From a virus: a stretch of DNA of 20,620 nt. The notes under the pieces were generated by a model. The model searched no databases and was not told the DNA's origin. It worked only from the letters and a program-made list of their open reading frames with translations. The position numbers were made by a program, and so were the translations under genes. Of this stretch, positions 1 through 6,617 are shown one piece after another; position 1 is the first letter of the stretch, and every line of letters begins with the position of its first letter. The stretch spans positions 1 to 20,620 of the IMG/VR virus record IMGVR_UViG_3300025646_000481. One strand, given 5' to 3'.

Positions 1-2
1 TA

Positions 3-164
3 TTACTTTTATTTACTGTTAGTAAACGTAATCTTCTACAGTCTATTTTAGAAGATTGTAAAAGTAGATATTGCGAACATCATGAAGAAATAGTAGAAAG
101 TTATCTTAATGAAATTGATTTAGCATTGGATAAAGTTGAACTTGATAAATATTTAAAACTATGA
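3..164 (+). CDS. C-terminal fragment of an unknown protein
   Basis: An open frame enters from the left edge and gives 53 residues before a TGA stop at 162-164. Its start lies outside the window. The visible part is hydrophilic and looks helical, with a short Cys/His-containing stretch (CKSRYCEHH, residues 19-27 of the fragment) and a Glu/Leu/Lys-rich end. I do not recognise the family. The stop overlaps the ATG of the next gene as ATGA, a translational-coupling arrangement also used repeatedly downstream, which is the main reason to think this frame is real and cotranscribed with the DnaA-like gene. Confidence 0.5.
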   Translation, partial: LLLFTVSKRNLLQSILEDCKSRYCEHHEEIVESYLNEIDLALDKVELDKYLKL

Positions 165-472
165 TACACCCACAAATTTATGTAGGCTTAAAATTAAAGC
201 CAAAACAAGTTAATTTAATATCCATTTTCGAAATGGTATGTGAAAAATTAAACGTACACCCAAAGGAAGTAAAAGGGCGCACCCGATTTGAAGAAATTGT
301 AAGGGCTCGAATTGTTTACTCAATTTTAGCGCTTAATAGTGGTTACAACTTGCGAGAGGTTGGAACATTGATAAACCGCCATCATGCGAGTATTATCCAC
401 TACAAAGAGGAATTTAAGTACATGAAGTACAATCCGAGATTAGAAGAGGATTTTAATAAATGTAGGGTATGA
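161..472 (+). CDS. DnaA domain IV-like (C-terminal DnaA helix-turn-helix) protein
   Basis: This 103-residue protein resembles only the C-terminal double-stranded-DNA-binding domain of the replication initiator DnaA. Residues 44-85 follow the domain IV pattern: a helix around EEIVRARIVYSILALNSGY, a second helix with LREVGTLI, and NRHHASIIHY (72-81), which lines up with the DnaA signature RDHTTVLHA that reads the DnaA box. There is no AAA+ ATPase domain (no Walker A or B). Family knowledge: such isolated DnaA-C proteins occur in phages of Bacteroidota and may bind origins or promoters. Inference: a phage replication or transcription factor, or a competitor of host DnaA. The ATG overlaps the upstream stop. 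The central Asp of RDHTT is His here, so box specificity may differ. Confidence 0.75.
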   Translation: MIHPQIYVGLKLKPKQVNLISIFEMVCEKLNVHPKEVKGRTRFEEIVRARIVYSILALNSGYNLREVGTLINRHHASIIHYKEEFKYMKYNPRLEEDFNKCRV

Positions 473-546
473 TAGTGCTATATTACATTTTATTTAAGAT
501 ATTTGTTACTTATTTAGAGATATTAGATTTTTTCAAAAAATATTTT

Positions 547-554
547 TAACTTTG
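547..554 (+). promoter_or_regulatory. Putative -7 box TAACTTTG
   Basis: TAACTTTG is an exact match to the Bacteroidota -7 element TAnnTTTG and sits in the 156-base gap before the membrane-peptide gene. No clear -33 TTG element is seen 17-23 bases upstream, so the call is weak. A transcript from here would begin near 560 and meet the hairpin at 576-603 within about 20 bases. Confidence 0.35.
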
Positions 555-575
555 TAACTCATGTTTTAATTGTTT

Positions 576-610
576 AAGCTCGGGGACGTAAGCGCCCCAG
601 CTTTTCTTTT
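576..610 (+). terminator. GC-rich hairpin with T-tract (terminator or attenuator)
   Basis: AAGCT (576-580) pairs with AGCTT (599-603) and GGGG (582-585) with CCCC (595-598), with one bulged C and a 9-base loop, followed by TTTTCTTTT. This is the strongest GC-rich element in an AT-rich gap and has the shape of an intrinsic terminator. It separates the DnaA-like gene from the operon starting at 629. Because a -7-like box lies just upstream, it could also act as an attenuator for that operon. Confidence 0.65.
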
Positions 611-628
611 AAAACCAAAATAAAAAAC

Positions 629-820
629 ATGAAAAAAGCATTAATTTTTTTAGCTAAAATATTACTATTCCTGATTTGGTTTAGTGATAGGGCTTTACAC
701 TTGATATTACCACATCGAGAACATCCAAAGTTTAACGATTGGTTTAAAGTCTGGAATACTGTTAAATACAGCTTTATAAGGTTAATTATTATTGGAATTA
801 TAATTTTTATATTTGTATGA
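629..820 (+). CDS. Small two-helix membrane protein, unknown function
   Basis: A 63-residue basic, hydrophobic protein. It has two predicted membrane segments, roughly residues 4-18 (ALIFLAKILLFLIWF) and 48-63 (SFIRLIIIGIIIFIFV), joined by a charged loop containing LPHREHPKFNDW. The size and two-helix topology would suit a small holin or membrane effector, but there is no neighbouring endolysin and no family I recognise, so no function is assigned. It is preceded by an A-rich leader and ends in ATGA overlap with the ParB-like gene, making it the first gene of a tightly coupled four-gene unit. Confidence 0.6.
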   Translation: MKKALIFLAKILLFLIWFSDRALHLILPHREHPKFNDWFKVWNTVKYSFIRLIIIGIIIFIFV

Positions 821-1395
821 AAACCGAAATGGTAAAAATATCGGAGGTTAAAAACAATCCGAACAACCCCAGAGTAATAAAGGACGATAAATTTGAGAAA
901 CTTGTAAGGAGTATTAAAGAGTTTCCAAAAATGCTCGAAATTCGTCCCATAGTAGTCAATGATGATATGATTGTATTGGGTGGAAATATGCGATTAAAAG
1001 CGTGTAAAGAAGCTGGGTTAAAAGAAGTACCGATTATTAAAGCCAGTGATTTAACCGAAGACGAACAAAGGCAATTTATTATAAAGGATAATATAAGCGG
1101 TGGCGAATGGGATTGGGAAATGCTTAATAGTGAATGGAATACTGAGGATTTAGAAGATTGGGGTTTGGATATGCCTACATTCGGTGATGAGGTTGATTAC
1201 TCAATATTGGATGATGAAAATATTGACGACATAATTGACGACATGACTGCCAACGTAAAAAAAGCTATCCAAATTGAATTTGAATTAGAGCATTATGAGG
1301 AGGCAAGTGAATTAGTTAGATTTTGGAGAGAGCAAAAGGCTTATGTTGGAGGGATGATTATGGAGTATTTAAAAGCAGAAAAAGATAAATTATGA
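817..1395 (+). CDS. ParB-like N-terminal domain protein
   Basis: A 192-residue protein whose first 100 residues form a ParB/sulfiredoxin-like domain: VKISEVKNNPNNPR (6-19), a helix with KLVRSIKEFP, RPIVVNDDMIVLGGNMRLKA (43-62) with the family's GG.xR signature, and EVPIIKA. Family knowledge: this domain hydrolyses CTP in chromosomal ParB, while phage single-domain versions are frequently encoded beside DNA-modification enzymes. The second half is acidic (DYSILDDENIDDIIDD, 127-142) and ends in a helical segment. It lacks the ParB central helix-turn-helix, so it is not a partition protein. It overlaps both neighbours by ATGA, tying it to the FkbM and dioxygenase genes. Likely role, by inference: a DNA-associated or recruiting partner of the modification enzymes. 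Confidence 0.82.
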   Translation: MKTEMVKISEVKNNPNNPRVIKDDKFEKLVRSIKEFPKMLEIRPIVVNDDMIVLGGNMRLKACKEAGLKEVPIIKASDLTEDEQRQFIIKDNISGGEWDWEMLNSEWNTEDLEDWGLDMPTFGDEVDYSILDDENIDDIIDDMTANVKKAIQIEFELEHYEEASELVRFWREQKAYVGGMIMEYLKAEKDKL

Positions 1396-2072
1396 AGCTG
1401 AATAAATTAGAGTATAACCGAATACAATTTTACGCAAGAGAAAAAACGAGTGATGAAAAAACATTTGATGAGGTAATTGTAAGGAATGTTTATGAAAAAA
1501 AGTATTTCAAGATTAAACCAAAAGAACATTGGATTGATTTAGGGGGCAATGTTGGTGCATTTACCTTAAATGCTATTTCAAAAGGTGCAACAGTTGATGT
1601 TTATGAGCCAGACCCATTTAATTGCAAAATGATTGAAAAAAATCTAAAGCTAAATAACATGGACGCCAACATACACAATTTAGCAGTTGTAGCCAATGAC
1701 ATGAAAAAAATGACGATGTACGTTGGAAACAATATGCAAGTCTGGAGGAACAGTTTATACAAAAATTGGGGAAATCAAAAATTTACTGTTAATTGCATAA
1801 ATTTCAATGATGTTATAAAGCAGGAACATTGTGTTAAAATGGATATAGAGGGAGCAGAAATGCCAATATTAGAGGCCATGAACGTAATGCCTAAGAAGAT
1901 GGTTTTTGAATGGAGCTTTGATATTGATATTTCACTTACCAGATACCGAGAAATTGTAAAGAAGATGGAGAAAAATTACCCAAATGTTCATGCTCCAAGT
2001 TATTCAAATGATTTTGTTGAATGGCAAAAAAGTTGGTTTCCAGCTTGTGCAAATGTTTTTAGTTACAGATGA
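1392..2072 (+). CDS. FkbM-type SAM-dependent methyltransferase
   Basis: A 226-residue Rossmann-fold methyltransferase. Motif I for S-adenosylmethionine is DLGGNVGAF (49-57), the acidic ribose-binding residue is in VDVYEPDP (Glu72), and the FkbM hallmark KMDIEGAE is at 149-156. Family knowledge: characterised FkbM enzymes are mostly O-methyltransferases of sugars or small molecules, not classical DNA methylases. The usual DNA-methylase motifs (DPPY, or PC with ENV) are absent. It overlaps ATGA with the ParB-like gene upstream and the dioxygenase downstream, so the three are probably made together. Inference: it may methylate a hydroxyl introduced by the dioxygenase on DNA; alternatively it modifies a surface glycan or small molecule. 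The substrate is unknown. Confidence 0.83.
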   Translation: MKLNKLEYNRIQFYAREKTSDEKTFDEVIVRNVYEKKYFKIKPKEHWIDLGGNVGAFTLNAISKGATVDVYEPDPFNCKMIEKNLKLNNMDANIHNLAVVANDMKKMTMYVGNNMQVWRNSLYKNWGNQKFTVNCINFNDVIKQEHCVKMDIEGAEMPILEAMNVMPKKMVFEWSFDIDISLTRYREIVKKMEKNYPNVHAPSYSNDFVEWQKSWFPACANVFSYR

Positions 2073-2878
2073 AAAAAGTAGAACTAATAAAAGTAGAACA
2101 CAACGTAAAAATTGGGCAAGAATGTGGAGCATTTACACCAAACGTTACAGAGGATTGTTTTTTAACCGAGAATGGCAAGACAATCGGATTCTTTATTAAG
2201 GACATCAATAATTACTCTAAAAAATTAGCAGATTACATTGCCATAGCAAATAAGGAATTTAACTCTAACAATGTCCCAAAGACAAAAATGGCAAGAGCAG
2301 GAAAATTAAGAGCGTTACAAATGGGCATGAGTAAAGAGGAGGCGCAAAAGATTGATGTCGAGCAAATGAGTTGTATAATTGGCTCAGTACCTCCAAAGGC
2401 ATTAATGATGAGAGAATACCCAACAAGGTCAAGTGTACATAATGAGCCAAAAGCAAAAACATTTGTAAAAGCAATGTTATTAGCATGTAAAGAGGCAGAA
2501 AGCATTATAAAGGATTTGACTCCAGAAATATACAATGAGCAGATTAAACTAATAGAGGAGAATGTACCTAAAAAATGGAGGTTCGGAAAACTATTTACAA
2601 GCTCAATTTCAAATTACAACATCTCGGCTCCTTTTCATAGGGATGCAGGTAACGTTCAAGGATGTGTAAACGTTATTATTACTAAGAAACAAAACGCAAA
2701 AGGAGGTAATTTACACGTTCCCGATTATAATGCAACATTTGATTCATGCGATAACTCAATGCTTGTTTATCCTGCATGGAAAAATGTACACGGAGTAACA
2801 CCAATAGAGCCAACTTTTGAGGGGGGTTATAGAAATAGTTTGGTATTCTATCCATTAAAGGCTTTTAAAAATTTCTAA
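2069..2878 (+). CDS. 2-oxoglutarate/Fe(II) dioxygenase, TET/JBP-like
   Basis: A 269-residue protein with a C-terminal double-stranded beta-helix oxygenase core. Iron ligands are visible as the HxD pair His190/Asp192 (PFHRDAGN) and distal His241 (NVHGVTP); Arg255 (GGYRNSLVFY) is placed to bind 2-oxoglutarate. GGNLHVPDY (212-220) fits the strand between them. The pattern HRD...GGNLxVPxY...HGVTP...RxSLVFY is what I associate with the TET/JBP branch, which oxidises the 5-methyl group of thymine or 5-methylcytosine in DNA. Residues 1-170 are mostly helical with no recognised motif. It is the last gene of the ATGA-coupled set and lies 43 bases before the terminase genes. The oxygenase call is firm; DNA as substrate is inferred. 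Confidence 0.8.
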   Translation: MKKVELIKVEHNVKIGQECGAFTPNVTEDCFLTENGKTIGFFIKDINNYSKKLADYIAIANKEFNSNNVPKTKMARAGKLRALQMGMSKEEAQKIDVEQMSCIIGSVPPKALMMREYPTRSSVHNEPKAKTFVKAMLLACKEAESIIKDLTPEIYNEQIKLIEENVPKKWRFGKLFTSSISNYNISAPFHRDAGNVQGCVNVIITKKQNAKGGNLHVPDYNATFDSCDNSMLVYPAWKNVHGVTPIEPTFEGGYRNSLVFYPLKAFKNF

Positions 2879-2921
2879 AATTACCTATTTTATTAAAAAT
2901 ACAATGATAAAACAGTGATTT

Positions 2922-3266
2922 ATGGCAAAGGAGGATAATTTAAAATCATATAAGCCCGGACAAAGTGGAAACCCAAACGGGAGACCTAAAGGAAGTAAGA
3001 ACAGAAGCACCATTGCAAAGTATTGGTTAGAAGTAAATCAGAAACTTAAAAACCCTATTACTGGGGAGGATGAGACAATGAGCCAAGAGGACTTAATGAC
3101 GTTGGCATTAATCAAAAAAGCAAGAGAGGGTGATGTATCTGCATATAAGGCATTGATGGATTCAGGGTATGGAGCTCCAGTACAACAGATTGAGCAACAG
3201 CAGACCAACATTGACCTTTCTAATCTATCAACAGATGAAATAAAGGATTTACTAAAGGATGAATAA
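2922..3266 (+). CDS. DUF5681 protein, probable small terminase subunit
   Basis: A 114-residue basic protein beginning with the DUF5681 signature YKPGQSGNPNGRPKGSKNR (residues 10-28), a Gly/Asn/Pro/Lys-rich strip often found just upstream of phage large terminases. The rest is helical with LMTLALIKKAREGDVSAYKALMDSGYG (59-85). Its 3' end overlaps the large terminase start by 8 bases. Position and family association indicate the DNA-recognition subunit of the packaging motor, binding the cos or pac site before the large subunit cuts. No classical HTH is obvious, so the function rests largely on context. Confidence 0.7.
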   Translation: MAKEDNLKSYKPGQSGNPNGRPKGSKNRSTIAKYWLEVNQKLKNPITGEDETMSQEDLMTLALIKKAREGDVSAYKALMDSGYGAPVQQIEQQQTNIDLSNLSTDEIKDLLKDE

Positions 3267-4602
3267 AAAAGAAGTAGTTAAGGAAATATTAAGAGCTGAA
3301 CTCTCAAGACGTTTGTTTTGGGAGTTTTGTCTATTTTATGACAAAGAGTTTTTCGGTAAACGATCTTTTTTAAAACAAGTTGCAGACGGTTTCCAATTAA
3401 TCGAGGACGGTAAAATAAACAGCCTTTCGGTATCAATGCCACCAAGAGCGGGAAAATCGTATATAACAACACTTTACAGCGCGTGGGCTTTAGGTAAGAG
3501 CCCACAGGAAACGGTAATGCGTAACACTTGTACGTCTACTTTATACCTAAAATTCAGTTACGATGTGCGAAATGTTGTTAAAAGTGAAAAATTCCAAAAG
3601 GTATTTTCAAACGTTAAATTATCAGACGACAAAGCAAATCTACATGGGTGGAATACAAACCATTCAAGACAGGTTGGATATTTCGGTGCTGGAGTTCATG
3701 GAACAATTATCGGATTTGGTGCTACCAAATTAGCTATTACGGATGACCTTTATCGAGGTTTAGAGGATGCTTTATCTGATACAATTAATGACGGAATATT
3801 GCAATGGAAAGAGGGAACGCATGATACCCGAATTGAGAAAAGTTGTAGCCGAATTGATATTGGTACACGTTGGAGTATAAAGGACGTTATCGGGCAAAAT
3901 ATGGATGCTAACAGGTACGATTTAAGCATCGTTATCCCAGCATTAGATAGTGAGGGTAAATCATTTTGTGAGGACGTTATGAGCACCGAACAATACGAAG
4001 ATATAAGGGGGCGAATAAATCCCGATATTTGGAGCGCTGAATATATGCAAGAGCCAGTCGATTTAAAAGGTAGGCTATTTAGTGGACTTAACAAAGTTCA
4101 AACTATCGATAAAACAAAAATAGAGGGCTACGTTGGTTATATTGATGTATCAGACCAAGGAGCGGATTTTACAGCAATGGCAATAGGTGGAATAATTGGA
4201 AATCAAGTGTATATTGTTGATTACGTATTTACCCAATCAAACACCGATATTACACTACCTTTATGTGCTCAAAAGTTAAATGACTGGGGCGTAAAATATT
4301 GCCGTGTTGAAAGTAATAGTATGGGGGCTATGTTTAGCCGACAACTGCAGAAATTAACTAAAACGCAAATATTACAGGTTAATAACACTACAAACAAGAT
4401 TACAAGGATTATAATGGAAAGCGCCTTTATAATTAACTCCTTTCATTTTTTAGAGGTTAATAGTATAGATTACCACCAATTTATTGGTAATGTAGAAAGT
4501 TTTAGTAAAGAGGGTAAAAACAAACACGACGATGCCCCCGACTGTTTAGCTGGGTTATCAATGTTTTTAAAGGGCTTATTTCCTAAGCTATTCCAATTAT
4601 AG
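3259..4602 (+). CDS. Phage terminase large subunit
   Basis: A 447-residue packaging motor with both domains visible. ATPase: Walker A PPRAGKS (61-67), Walker B LAITDD (158-163) and motif III-like IDIGTRW (199-205). RNase H-like nuclease: YIDVSD with Asp296, VESNSMG with Glu351 and HDDAPD with Asp424/425/428. This order is that of Terminase_6-type large subunits, and the length is normal. It cleaves concatemeric DNA and translocates it into the prohead through the portal. It starts inside the end of the DUF5681 gene, and its last 20 bases overlap, tail to tail, the 3' end of the portal gene on the other strand, which is not the usual terminase-portal arrangement. Confidence 0.95.
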   Translation: MNKKEVVKEILRAELSRRLFWEFCLFYDKEFFGKRSFLKQVADGFQLIEDGKINSLSVSMPPRAGKSYITTLYSAWALGKSPQETVMRNTCTSTLYLKFSYDVRNVVKSEKFQKVFSNVKLSDDKANLHGWNTNHSRQVGYFGAGVHGTIIGFGATKLAITDDLYRGLEDALSDTINDGILQWKEGTHDTRIEKSCSRIDIGTRWSIKDVIGQNMDANRYDLSIVIPALDSEGKSFCEDVMSTEQYEDIRGRINPDIWSAEYMQEPVDLKGRLFSGLNKVQTIDKTKIEGYVGYIDVSDQGADFTAMAIGGIIGNQVYIVDYVFTQSNTDITLPLCAQKLNDWGVKYCRVESNSMGAMFSRQLQKLTKTQILQVNNTTNKITRIIMESAFIINSFHFLEVNSIDYHQFIGNVESFSKEGKNKHDDAPDCLAGLSMFLKGLFPKLFQL

Positions 4603-4611
4603 CCCTTTTTT
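4569..4611 (+). terminator. Hairpin shared by the convergent terminase and portal 3' ends
   Basis: AAAGGGCT (4569-4576) pairs perfectly with AGCCCTTT (4601-4608) around a 24-base loop, and a T-run continues to 4611. On the plus strand it would terminate the terminase transcript. The stop codons of both convergent genes (portal 4583-4585 on the minus strand, terminase 4600-4602 on the plus strand) lie within it. The minus-strand T-rich tail is poorer, so it may work mainly in one direction. Confidence 0.55.
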
Positions 4612-5788
4612 CTTCCTCAGTTAATTCAACTCCAGCCTGTATAATTTTATTAAGTGCATCCGCTTTAGAATTTAGCGCCTGAGCTTTTAAATTCATATCA
4701 TCTTGCAACACCGCAATATGGCTAAAATCAGGCTTTAAATATAAACCTTGCGATGATAATCCTAACTGCTGGCTAATTGTTGAGTACATTTGTTCTGTTT
4801 CAGGGATGATAGTATCTTGGTAAGCCATACGCATTGCTTGTTTAACTTCGTTACCATTTGCCAAAGTACCGCCGTTAACATTTGAAAATAAATTGTAGCT
4901 TAAACCGTAGGCGTCAATTATTGCAATTTTATCTTCTGTTAATTCCTCGAAAAGCATTAAATCTTTAGTTGGGTAACTCATAGGCGTCCAGTTAACATCC
5001 GCCTCAGTCATAACTAATTTATCTTTTGAACGTCTTAACCAATCTTGTTGGATTTCGTTTTTTTCTTCAGGCGTCATTGGTAATGATCCACCCATATCCG
5101 ATTTCTTACTTGATAAAATACCAATTGCACCTATATTTTCCAATATGACATTACGCTTTTTATAAGATGCCATAATATTTGACAATGGATATTTAAGGGT
5201 TTCAATTCTATTTTCAACGTTGATTAAATTGATGCCGTCTGGAGTGTTCATGTACACCATATCTTTAAGCTCAATAGTTTGATATTTTACACTATCGTAA
5301 TAAAATTGAAACTCCTTAATTAAGCCATCCACGTCAATTTGTTCTAATAACTTACCTGTTCCAACTACTTTAATTTTATTCGCTGGTAAAGGCACAATTA
5401 AGTTACGAATATCAAATGAGCGAACAGGACAATAAGCAAAAGAGTTGTTAAATAAACCATCGTTAACACTAAGGCTGTAAATGACATCCGCCCAGCTTTG
5501 TGTTGGATTTGGACTTGCAATTAAATCAAGCGCCCAATGTTGTTCAATTATATTTCCATCTTCGTCGCAAAGTAAAGGCTTACCGCTCGACATCATTAAG
5601 GCACGTTTATTAATTACCGCCCTTAGTTCAGGAATGGTAATATATAAATCGTATGGTTTTGAAGTATCAACCCATTGGGGGGTTGTATTGCCCCAGAATT
5701 GATTAACATTTCGCTGTATCATCTTTAAAAGATTATCGTTTTTCCCCGATGTTGTGCCGAAAAGTGAAGTCCAAAAGTTATCTTGCAT
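4583..5788 (-). CDS. Phage portal protein (HK97-like), inverted
   Basis: A 401-residue portal, the dodecameric head vertex through which DNA is packaged. Supporting features: ITIPELRAVINKRALMMSSGKP (50-71), typical of the portal N-terminal region; a beta-rich wing around 130-180; WTPMSYPTKDLMLFEELTEDKIAIIDAYGLSYNLF (267-301), corresponding to the stem/clip transition; and QDTIIPETEQMYSTISQQL (324-342), the family's conserved helix. Length is normal for HK97-type portals. It lies exactly where a portal is expected, between large terminase and protease, but on the opposite strand. It converges on terminase with a 20-base overlap and diverges from the protease gene, so it needs its own promoter, plausibly in 5789-5854. 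The frame is intact. Confidence 0.88.
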   Translation of the reverse strand: MQDNFWTSLFGTTSGKNDNLLKMIQRNVNQFWGNTTPQWVDTSKPYDLYITIPELRAVINKRALMMSSGKPLLCDEDGNIIEQHWALDLIASPNPTQSWADVIYSLSVNDGLFNNSFAYCPVRSFDIRNLIVPLPANKIKVVGTGKLLEQIDVDGLIKEFQFYYDSVKYQTIELKDMVYMNTPDGINLINVENRIETLKYPLSNIMASYKKRNVILENIGAIGILSSKKSDMGGSLPMTPEEKNEIQQDWLRRSKDKLVMTEADVNWTPMSYPTKDLMLFEELTEDKIAIIDAYGLSYNLFSNVNGGTLANGNEVKQAMRMAYQDTIIPETEQMYSTISQQLGLSSQGLYLKPDFSHIAVLQDDMNLKAQALNSKADALNKIIQAGVELTEEEKRAIIGIA

Positions 5789-5820
5789 AATATTTTTTTA
5801 AAAAATTGTTATTTTTTTTT

Positions 5821-5828
5821 CAAAAATA
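5821..5828 (-). promoter_or_regulatory. Putative -7 box TATTTTTG for the portal gene
   Basis: Read on the minus strand this is TATTTTTG, an exact TAnnTTTG match, 32 bases upstream of the portal ATG (5788-5786). A -33 element is weak. The portal gene must have its own minus-strand promoter, or read-through from further right, because every neighbour is on the plus strand. Confidence 0.45.
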
Positions 5829-5837
5829 CGTATTTTT
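5822..5837. repeat. Perfect 16-base palindrome in the divergent intergenic region
   Basis: AAAAATACGTATTTTT is its own reverse complement, centred at 5829/5830. Each half contains most of a TATTTTT -7-like box, one facing the portal gene and one facing the protease gene, so the two putative promoters are mirror images. It could be an operator for a dimeric regulator or simply two abutting promoters. AT-rich DNA makes short palindromes common, but 16 perfect bases in a 66-base regulatory gap is notable. Confidence 0.6.
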
Positions 5838-5854
5838 ACCAAAAAATTTGTATA

Positions 5855-6601
5855 ATGAGTAAACTAATTAATGGTTATAATCTAAAATCACTTACTGAAA
5901 TTAAAGATATTTCGTTGGGAAAGCGTGAAGTTGCTATGTATTTAAGCAAGTTCGATGTGTTAGATAGTGATAAAGATATTATAAAAAAAGGTGCTTTTGC
6001 AAGGAGTTTAAAAGATAGGGGAGTTGATAGCCCGAGCAATAGAAAGATTGCATTTTTACGCCATCACGACTGGCAACAACAGATTGGTAAATGGCTAAAA
6101 TTAGAGGAAAATGATTTAGGTTTATTTGCCGTTGGTAAATTGGGTACTTCAACAATGGGCGAAGATGCATTACGAGATTATGAAGAGGGAATAATTAAAG
6201 AACACTCGATTGGATTTCAATACATGACTGATAACGTTCGAAAAGTTGACAATACAGACGGCTCATTTCACTATGAAATATTTGAAGTTAAACTTTATGA
6301 GGGTTCGGCGGTTACTTTTGGAGCAAATGAGTTTACAGAGGTTTTAGCCATTGGAAAATCTGAGAATAAAGTCCAATTAGTTGAGAAACTAAGTAAAGAA
6401 ATTGATATAATAACTAAAGCATTGATAAATGGTAGAGGTACAGATGAACGCCTTTATAATTTGGAAATGAAACTAAAATACTTAAATTCGCGTTTAATCG
6501 ACCTTGCAATGATGCAGAGTGCTATTAGTTCCAAAGCACAAGCGGAGCAAATCGACAATAAACCAAATTTTGATTGGAACAAATTAAATAATTTATTGTA
6601 A
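5855..6601 (+). CDS. Prohead maturation protease (HK97-type, peptidase U35)
   Basis: A 248-residue serine protease that removes the scaffolding delta domain of the capsid protein inside the prohead. Visible features are REVAMYLSKFDVLDSDKDIIKKGAF (24-48), the catalytic-His region AFLRHHDW (66-73, His70 or His71) and the catalytic Ser region KEHSIGFQ (115-122, Ser118), followed by YEGSAVTFGAN, typical of the family. The C-terminal 70 residues are helical and may have a scaffolding role. I chose the ATG at 5855: the longer reading from a TTG at 5783 would cross the whole portal/protease intergenic gap and add an implausible Phe/Tyr-rich 24-residue leader. It starts the co-oriented head operon, 16 bases before the capsid gene. 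Confidence 0.9.
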   Translation: MSKLINGYNLKSLTEIKDISLGKREVAMYLSKFDVLDSDKDIIKKGAFARSLKDRGVDSPSNRKIAFLRHHDWQQQIGKWLKLEENDLGLFAVGKLGTSTMGEDALRDYEEGIIKEHSIGFQYMTDNVRKVDNTDGSFHYEIFEVKLYEGSAVTFGANEFTEVLAIGKSENKVQLVEKLSKEIDIITKALINGRGTDERLYNLEMKLKYLNSRLIDLAMMQSAISSKAQAEQIDNKPNFDWNKLNNLL

Positions 6602-6617
6602 AACTAAAATTTTAAAA

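Larger units (their letters stand above)
5806..5838 (+). promoter_or_regulatory. Putative promoter for the protease/capsid operon
   Basis: TTG at 5806-5808 is followed after 22 bases by TATTTTTA (5831-5838), one base from the TAnnTTTG consensus. A start near 5844 would leave about 10 bases before the protease ATG at 5855. The box overlaps the same palindrome as the minus-strand box. This is a pattern-based call only. Confidence 0.35.

Noticed and set aside
393-401. DnaA-box-like TTATCCACT
   Set aside because: Single copy, one mismatch, and it lies in the codons for the conserved IIHY part of the DnaA-like protein; no cluster supports an origin.
1984-2199. Plus-strand frame of 71 codons spanning the methyltransferase/dioxygenase junction
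   Set aside because: It overlaps two well-supported coupled genes in another frame and has no leader of its own.
4583-5788. Invertible segment (phase-variable portal) explanation
   Set aside because: I looked for inverted repeats flanking the portal gene and saw none of useful length, and no recombinase gene is in the window. A fixed inversion is more likely.
5783-5854. Upstream TTG start that would extend the protease by 24 residues
   Set aside because: It would overlap the portal start, run through the palindrome and promoter boxes, and encode a Phe/Tyr-rich leader from AT-rich intergenic DNA. The ATG at 5855 fits the family.
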